Shown here: in pieces, positions 57,386 through 64,000 of the stretch
How the letters are laid out: every line of letters begins with the position of its first letter
Position numbering within the stretch: position 1 is the stretch's first letter
Assembly: GCF_024166365.1 (NCBI RefSeq)
Contig: NC_064827.1
Span: 49,566,635-49,630,634, forward strand
Length of the DNA: 64,000 nt
Direction of reading: 5' to 3'
Source: Elephas maximus indicus
Taxonomy: Eukaryota > Chordata > Mammalia > Proboscidea > Elephantidae
Translations under genes and position numbers: made by a program
The notes under the pieces: model-generated
The model's database searches: none
Told to the model about the DNA's origin: nothing
Seen by the model: only the letters and a program-made list of their open reading frames with translations

Positions 57386-59741
57386 AATGCTCATAGATAG
57401 GTGGACTCAACACTGTGAATATATCAATTCCACTCAAAGCAATCTATAAATACAATGCAATCCCAATCCAAACACCAACAGCATTCTTTAACAAGATGGA
57501 AAAATTAATCATTAACTTTATATGGAAAGCAAAGAGGCCCCGGATAAGTAAAGCAATATTGAAGAAGAAGAATAAAGTAGGAGAACTCGAACCACCTGAC
57601 CTCAGAACCTACCATACAGCTGTGGTAGTCAAAACGGCCTGGTACTGGTACAATGACAGACACATCAACCAATGGAACGGAATTGAGAACCCAGATGTAA
57701 ATCCATCCACCTACAGTCACCTGATCTTTGGCAAAGCCCCAAAGTCCATTAAATGGGGAAAAAGACAATCTTTTTAACAGATGGTGCCGGCAAAACTGGA
57801 TGTCCATCTGTAAAAAAATGAAACAGGACCCATACTTCACACCATATACAAAAGCTAATTCAAAGTGGAACGAAGACCTAAATATAAAACCAAAAACCAT
57901 AAAGATCATAGAAGAAAAAATAGGGTCAACAGTAGAGGCTCTAATACACAGCATAAATAGAATACAAACCATAGCTAACAATACACAAACACCAGAAGAT
58001 AAGCTAGGTAACTGGAATCTTCTAAAAATTAAACACTTATGCTTATCAAAAGACTTCACCAAAAGAGTAAAAAGAGAATCTACAGACTGGGAAAAAACTT
58101 TTAGCTGTGACAAATTCAACAAAGGTCTAATCTCTAAAATCTATAGGAAAATCGAACAGCTCTACAACAAAAAGACAATTAACCCAATTAAAAAATGGGC
58201 AAAGGATATGAACAGACACTTTACCAAAAAGACATTCAGATGCATCACAGACAAATGAGGAAATGTTTGCGATCACTAGCCATTAGAGAAATGCAAACCA
58301 AAACTACAATGAGATACCATCTCACCCCAACATTACTGGCACAAATAAAAAAAACAGAAAATAAATGTTGGAGAGCCTGCAGGGAGATTGGAACTCTTAT
58401 GCACTGCTGGTGGCAATGTAAAATGGTACAACCATCTTGAAAAACCATACGGTGATTCCTTAAAAAGCTACAAGTAGAAATACCATGTAATCCAGCTGTC
58501 CCACTCCCAGTACTATATCCTAAAGAAATAAGAGCCGTCACATGAATAGACACATGTACGCCCATTTTCATTGCAGCATTATTCACAATAGCAAAAAGAT
58601 GGAAACAACCTAAGTACCCATCAACAGATGAATGGATAAATAAATTATAGTACATATACACAATGGAATACTATGCAATGATAAAGAATAATGATGAATC
58701 TGTAAAACATCTCACAACACAGATGAATCTGGAGGCATTATGCTGAGTGAAATAAGTCAATCGCAAAAGGTCAAACACTGTATCAGACCACTATTATAAA
58801 AACTCATGGAAAGGTTTACACAGAGAAAGAAACAATCTTTGATGATTATGAGGGACAAAAGGGGTGGGGATGGAAAAACACTAAACAGACAATAGATAAG
58901 TGGTAAGTTTGGTGAAGGGTAAGATAGCACACAATATTGGGGAATCCAACACAACTTGACCAAGGCAAAATCATAGAAGCTTCATAGACATATCTGAACT
59001 TTCTGAGGGACCTAATTACTGGGCTGAGGGCTGTGGGCACCATGGTCTGGGGAGACATCTAGCTCAATTGGCATAACATAGTTAATAAAGAAAATGTTCT
59101 ACATCCTACTTTGGTGAGTAGAATCTGGGGTCTTAAAAGTTTGTGAGCAGCCATCTAAGATACTCCACTGGTCCCACCCCTTCTGGAGCAAGAGAGAATT
59201 AAGAACACCAAAGACACAAGGGAAAGATTAGTCCAAAGGACTAATGGACCACAACTACCACAGCCTCCACCAGACTGAGTCCAACACAACTAGATGGTGC
59301 CTGACTACCACCACCAACAGCTCTGACAGGGATCACAATAGAGGGTGCAGGACAGAGCTGGAGAAAAGCGTAGGACAAAATTCTAACTCACAAAAGATGA
59401 CCAGGCTTACTGGTCTGACAGAGACTGGAGAAATCCCAAGAATATGGCCCTCGGACACCCTTTTAACTGAGTACTGAAGTCACTCCTGAGATTCATCCTT
59501 CAGCCAAAGATTAGACAGGCCCATAAAACAAGATGAGATTAAATGGGCATGCCAGCCCAGGGATAAGGACAAGAAGGCGGGAGGGGACAGGAAAGCTGGT
59601 AATGGGGAACCCAAGGTCGAGAAGGGATGAGTATTGACACGTCATGAGTTTGTCAACCAATGTCACAAAACAATATGTGTATTAATTGTTCAATGAGAAA
59701 TTTATTTGCTCTATAAACCTTCATCTAAAGCACAATTTTGA
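57386..59741 (+). mobile_element. L1 LINE, 5'-truncated, ORF2 C-terminus plus 3' UTR
   Basis: ORF2 C-terminal half in three shifted frames (57415-57777, 57728-58258, 58195-58440): [53 protein letters not shown] and the Cys motif CWRACREIG...HCWWQC. Then decayed codons to about 58800 and the 3' UTR. About 80% resemblance by eye to the young L1 at 31593, but clearly older. The antisense frame 57505-58122 is a shadow. Confidence 0.92.
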
Positions 59742-59756
59742 AAAAAATGCCCAAGG

Positions 59757-59933
59757 TGTACAGGGAAACTGGATAAATGAATACAGAGAACCCAGGGTGG
59801 AAAGGGAAAGGGGAAGAGTGTTAACACATTTTGGGGATTGCAACCAACATCACAAAAAAAATTGTGTATAAATTTTTGAGTGTAAAACTAATTTGCACTG
59901 TAAACTTTTACCTGAAACACAATAAAATTTTTT
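59757..59933 (+). mobile_element. L1 3' end stub inserted beside the previous L1
   Basis: 177 bp of L1 3' UTR terminus ('aattgtgtataaatttttga', 'gaaacacaataaaatttttt'), with an exact 15-bp duplication aaaaaatgcccaagg (59742-59756, 59934-59948) that includes the A tail of the older L1. An L1 integrated at another L1's A-rich end. Confidence 0.92.
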
Positions 59934-60004
59934 AAAAAATGCCCAAGGGATAGAGTTAACAGTTGCACAAACAAGATGAACATAATTACTGTCATTAAAT
60001 TATA

Positions 60005-60158
60005 ACCCACTGCCGTAGAGTTGATTCTGATTCATAGGGACCCTACAGGACAAAGTAGAACTGCCCCATAGAGTTTCCAAGGAGCGCCTGGTGGATTTGA
60101 ACTGCTGACCTCTTGGTTAGCAGCCGTAGTACTTAACCACTACGCCAACAGGGTTTCT
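60005..60158 (-). mobile_element. AfroSINE, short form
   Basis: Perfect 13-bp duplication tcattaaattata (59992-60004, 60159-60171). Complete, with well-preserved head and tail: a recent-looking copy. Confidence 0.95.
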
Positions 60159-60171
60159 TCATTAAATTATA

Positions 60172-61405
60172 CATGTCAAAAATGTTGAAATGGAAAATGT
60201 TTTGTTACATACATATTTACCACAATTAAAAAAAAAAAAACCTAAGGGATTATTAAAAAAATAAGTAAATAAAAATAAAAAAATAGTAATAAATCAAAAT
60301 TTGGTACTTACGACTTGAAGGAAATTTAGTTATGAAAATAAAGGGAAAATAAATCAGAAAATCAAATGGTAAGAACTAGTAAAAGATGAAAAAGATGGTT
60401 AAAAGCACAGACATAAGTGTGCTCGAATAGGATTTTCAAGTTCAAGAGAGAAAAAGAGACATTAGGGCCCTTTTTTACTATTTTATGATTAAATTTTTCA
60501 TTACTTCAAAGCTAGGTGAACATAAAGTAGCACAGCATTAAAAAAAAGAAAGAAAAACTAGTAAAAAGCCTAATCCTGGGTTAGCCAAGGCAACAAGAAA
60601 TAGGTTCTCATGAAGAAAAGATATTACTTAAGGGAAAAAGAACCTGGAAAGAATGAAATTTTTTGGAATACTAGACCCTACTTTCTTTCAGTAACTATGG
60701 TTCTTATCCCTGAAGTTTCAAAGGAGACTAGAAGACAGAGTTAAATTAGAGCCATGATTTTAAGAAAATTTAATACGAACTTATTTTTTTAGATTACAAG
60801 TGTGGTAACTGAGATTTCAAACAATTATTATTTTCCTGGAAGAGAAAGAATTTGAGAAGCAGACTAAAATTAACATTTACTGTTTAACTTCTTCCCATAA
60901 AATTAAGCAAAACCCTACTATGAGATTATTTTTATGCAAAATGTTTTCTGGGTTTTCCACTAGCTCATCGGTTATTTTCTGTCAGTTTGCTTACGCTTTC
61001 ATTCTATTTTCTTTTTTCTGACAGCCATTATCTGTTATAAACAATCCTTTTAGATGCTTCCGTTCAGATAATAGTTCCAAAATTACCTCAGCTCCAACCT
61101 TTTCAAACTACCTGGCAGAGATCATCCCCACAAAGAAAAAAAAAAAAACTTTAAATTAAATGGGTTACGGAGGGAAAAGGGGAGACTTAGCTTACAGATA
61201 CTTTTAAGGACCCCGTTCTTGTAACACTAATAACCCATTGGCAAGTAAGCTTAAAAGTTCACCAGCCCATTATTTCTCCAAGGCATATGTCCCATACTAT
61301 ATTGTCAGGCAAATAATAAAATTGACATTTTTTACTGTTCATCCCTTATGAATTATTATTGATTACAAGTAAAGAGCTTCATCTTTTATAACTGAATACA
61401 ATCTT
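60172..61405. other. Unassigned A-rich sequence
   Basis: Several A runs (60229-60240, 61136-61148), no gene or repeat recognised. Confidence 0.5.
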
Positions 61406-61418
61406 ATAGCTCAATAAA

Positions 61419-61578
61419 ACCAAAAAAAACGTGTTGCCATTGAGTCAATTCCGACTTGAGATCCCATAGGACAGAGCAGTGCTGCCCAACAGGGTTTCCA
61501 AGGAGCGTCTGGTGGATTCGAACTACCAGCCTTTTGGTTAGTAGCCAAACTTGTAACTACTACACCACCAGGGTTTCC
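61419..61578 (-). mobile_element. AfroSINE, short form
   Basis: Flanks ata-gc-tcaataaa (61406-61418) and ata-at-tcaataaa (61579-61591), 11/13 identical. Complete head at right; small losses near 61457-61470. Confidence 0.92.
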
Positions 61579-61591
61579 ATAATTCAATAAA

Positions 61592-62750
61592 TATTGTGAC
61601 ATTGGCATCAACCAAGAAAACTTTCATGAATTTACCTATTTCCTCTTTCACTGAAGTTGACTCCCACACCTAAATAAAGGTCAGTGGTAATTATTCCAGT
61701 AATTCTTTTTTTTTTTTTAATGCGCTTCAAAAATGCAGATATTTGTCCTTTAAAACTAAAGGACTAAAACTAGTACTAAAAAAAAAAAAATTAAAAACTC
61801 TTCCAAGAATAAACAACAACAACAAAAACACATACGTATCAGTGATGGCCAAAAACAACTGCAAGGATAAAAAAAAACCTGTTTTTAAAAATGGAAAATT
61901 AGCCCATATAAGGAAAAACAAGAAAGCCTACAAAATACAGCAAGTTAGCTATAAACTAAAAACAAGAACAAATATCATTTGGGGAGTACTTTGAACAGGA
62001 CTCCAAAGGCTATAAAACATTTTTAATACACATTTTTAAAAATCAAAATGAACTGAAGAATCTGAATAACAATTTAATGATTCGGGTCTAAAAGAGGTAC
62101 ATTCAGGGAAACGATCAGATAGCAAATTCAGTAAATTAATAATTTTCCTTGGTCTTCACGGGAAAAAATGCTAGTAGAGGAAGATTCATGAGTCATAAAT
62201 GTCTTTTGAAACATATAAGTCAACCTACTATATCAAATAGTAGTAAATGGCCAAGAGGAAAGGGGCAAAGAGGTCTCAGTGTGGGTAAAGTATATTTTTA
62301 TGCAATCGGGTAAAAAAAAAAAAAAAACACTCTCAAGTCCATATCATGACACCACTTCAACCTCTGACCCAGGAAAAAGACAAAAAAATTCCCTGAAGAC
62401 ACTGCCTGAACCTGATACTACAGCCAAAAATTCAATTAAAATGCTGCTAAACAGCATCAACTCAAAAAAAAAAAACTAGGCCATTGAAAATAGGCAGAAA
62501 ATATTGCCTACTTCTATTTGAAACTGTGGTTTATCTATGCTGGAAAAAATATACATTTACGACCACCGATGTTAAGAATAGTATAATAGAACTGGAAAAG
62601 GCCAGAAAAGAGGGACCAAAGCAGTCAAGGAGCCAATGAAACTAACATAGACTCTGCAGGTACGCTGTATGCTCTTGAGCATTGTACTTACCCCAGGAAT
62701 TACACTGTCCTTCTTCTTTTTTTTTTTTTTTCCGGGAAGTCGATTCACTG
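61592..62750. other. Unassigned A-rich sequence
   Basis: Runs of T (61707-61718) and A (61779-61790, 62311-62325, 62464-62474). No gene recognised; lysine-rich frames (61743-61994, 62279-62479) come from A runs. Confidence 0.5.
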
Positions 62751-62760
62751 TGTGAAAATG

Positions 62761-63200
62761 TTATTGTTGTTGTTGTTGTTAGTTGCTGTTAAGTCAGCTC
62801 CAACTCATGGCGACCCTGTGTACAATAGAATGAACATTAAACAGTCCTGCTCCATCTTTATGATCATTGGTATCCTTGAGTCCATAATTGCAGCCACTGT
62901 GTATTTTGAGGGCCTTCCAAAAAAGAAAAAAAATTTTTTTTTTTTTCCAACTGAGGGGCTCATCTTCGGGCACTATTTATCTGACAATATTCTGTTGTGA
63001 TCCATAGGGCTTTCACTGGCTTATTTTTGAAAGTAGATCACCAGGCCTCTCTTCCCAGTCTACCTTAGTCCAGAAGCTCCGCTGAAACCTGTTCACTGTG
63101 TATGACCCTGCGGGGGTTTGAAATACCAGCGATGTAGCTTCCAGCATCATAGCAACATGCAAGCCACAATAGTACAACAAACTGACAGGCGTGTGATGGA
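62761..63200 (-). mobile_element. Internally deleted RTE derivative, second copy
   Basis: Same plan as 48817-49203: RTE 3' end ('ttgttagttgctgttaagtc', 'caactcatggcgaccctgtg'), then at 'cagccactgtgt' the jump to 'attttgagggccttcca', then RTE 5' region ('ctgacaatattctgttgtga', 'gtccagaagctccgctgaaa'). A/T runs (about 62920-62946) were gained near the junction. Flanks tgtgaaaatg / tgtaaaaatg (62751-62760, 63201-63210; 9/10). Confidence 0.87.
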
Positions 63201-63204
63201 TGTA

Positions 63205-63440
63205 AAAATGGCTACCATTTAATAAGCACTTAATTATGTACCAAGCTCTGTGCCAATCACTTTGTCTCTATCATCTCACTTAAGTTTCAAAATAACCAAA
63301 GGACTGAGGTGTTATTATCCCCACTTTACCGATAAGGAGCGTGAGGCTCAGATAGGTTAAGCAATTTGTCCCATCTCACACAGCAAATTAAAAACAGCCT
63401 GATTATGAACCAAGGCTGGTCAAACTTATACGTCCATATT
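63205..63440 (-). mobile_element. MIR fossil (reverse)
   Basis: 'taataagcacttaattatgt', 'accaagctctgtgccaatca', 'ttattatccccactttaccg', 'gataggttaagcaatttgtc' follow reverse MIR order. Confidence 0.82.
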
Positions 63441-63694
63441 TCTAGCACAAGTTACACTGCCTTTCCCGCCCTCACTCTTACTCATTAACTGAACTGTTTG
63501 AGTCTTTTTTTCTTGGTGTGGTTGCTGTGACTGAACTGATTTGCCCACATCACAATGTGATATAACAAATTAAACAGCTACTATGTGCAGATGGAACCTT
63601 GTTTTATTTGACTGTGTGATTGCTAAATCAAAATGAATTGAATAAATATAACACACATTGTAGAAATACAGCAGACTCCTGACAAGAAACATAG

Positions 63695-64000
63695 TTGACT
63701 ATGACTGGACCAATAGCCAACATCATGATAAATAGAGAAAATACTGAAGTTGCCAAGGATTTCATTTTACTTGTATCCACAATCAATGCCCACGGAAGCA
63801 GCAGCCAAGAAATCAAATGACACATTGTATTGGGCAAATCAGCTGCAAAAGACCCCTTTAAAGTGTTAAAAAGCAAAAATTTCACCTTGAGGACTAAGGT
63901 GTACCTGACCCAAGCCATGATATATTTAATCACCTCATATACACGGGAAAACCGGACAATAAATAAGGAAGACAGAAGAAGAATTGATGCCTTTGAATTA
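63695..64000 (+). mobile_element. RTE-type LINE, runs off window
   Basis: 'ggaccaatagccaacatcat' through 'gaagaattgatgcctttgaa', collinear with 35165-35465. It begins within the C-terminal half of the RTE ORF and continues past the window end. Confidence 0.9.

Noticed and set aside
1-64000. A novel multi-gene system
   Set aside because: No clustered intact host or accessory genes were found; nearly all coding similarity is to L1 and RTE proteins, all broken.

Overview
The window is eukaryotic, mammalian, and almost certainly afrotherian: probably elephant or another paenungulate. Three signals seen directly in the bases point there. (1) At least twenty copies of a tRNA-derived SINE with the AfroSINE layout (head like ccctggtggcgcagtggttaa, a body with cttggaaaccctatggggca, a tail with cgactcgacggca then a T/G-rich end). 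(2) Several RTE-type LINEs whose 3' end resembles the SINE tail. (3) L1 copies sharing one lineage-specific 3' UTR. The SINEs fall into a long form and a short form lacking about 45 bp in the middle; from memory, that deletion marks the subfamily shared by elephants, hyraxes and sea cows. There are no bacterial-style operons, and I see no rRNA gene, tRNA gene or CRISPR array. I found no intact host gene.

Layout. 1-4960: an old minus-strand L1, internally deleted, carrying an AfroSINE and a solo LTR of about 880 bp. 5-24 kb: unassigned DNA interspersed with L1, L1 3' UTR stubs, LTRs, MIR, hAT fossils, AfroSINEs and one possible decayed coding sequence (20651-21547). 24-28 kb: a MaLR-like LTR split by a 3.1 kb RTE element. 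29.9-34 kb: the youngest element, a 5'-truncated L1 whose ORF2 runs nearly 3 kb in one frame with only two stop codons. 34-44 kb: RTE, large L2 blocks, SINEs and a long (GGAT)n array grown on an L2 tail. 44-57 kb: a foldback hAT-like element, LTR and hAT fossils, RTE, an internally deleted RTE derivative, a SINE cluster around a (TA)n tract, L2 and old L1. 57-60 kb: a second large L1 with another L1 stub inserted at its tail. 60-64 kb: A-rich DNA, SINEs, a second internally deleted RTE derivative, MIR, and an RTE running off the window.

The 'genes' here are retrotransposon parts, so how they work together is a matter of parasitism and nesting. L1 and RTE encode reverse transcriptase. AfroSINEs carry an RTE-like tail, and the internally deleted RTE copies carry both RTE ends; both probably borrowed the RTE enzyme (inference). 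Target-site duplications at many insertions let the order of insertion be read. No new defence or metabolic system is visible. The most checkable leads are the deleted-RTE family with a shared junction, two perfect hairpins, the near-open L1 ORF2, the foldback element and the decayed coding stretch. Unassigned stretches were read by eye only; divergent repeats or small exons may be missed.
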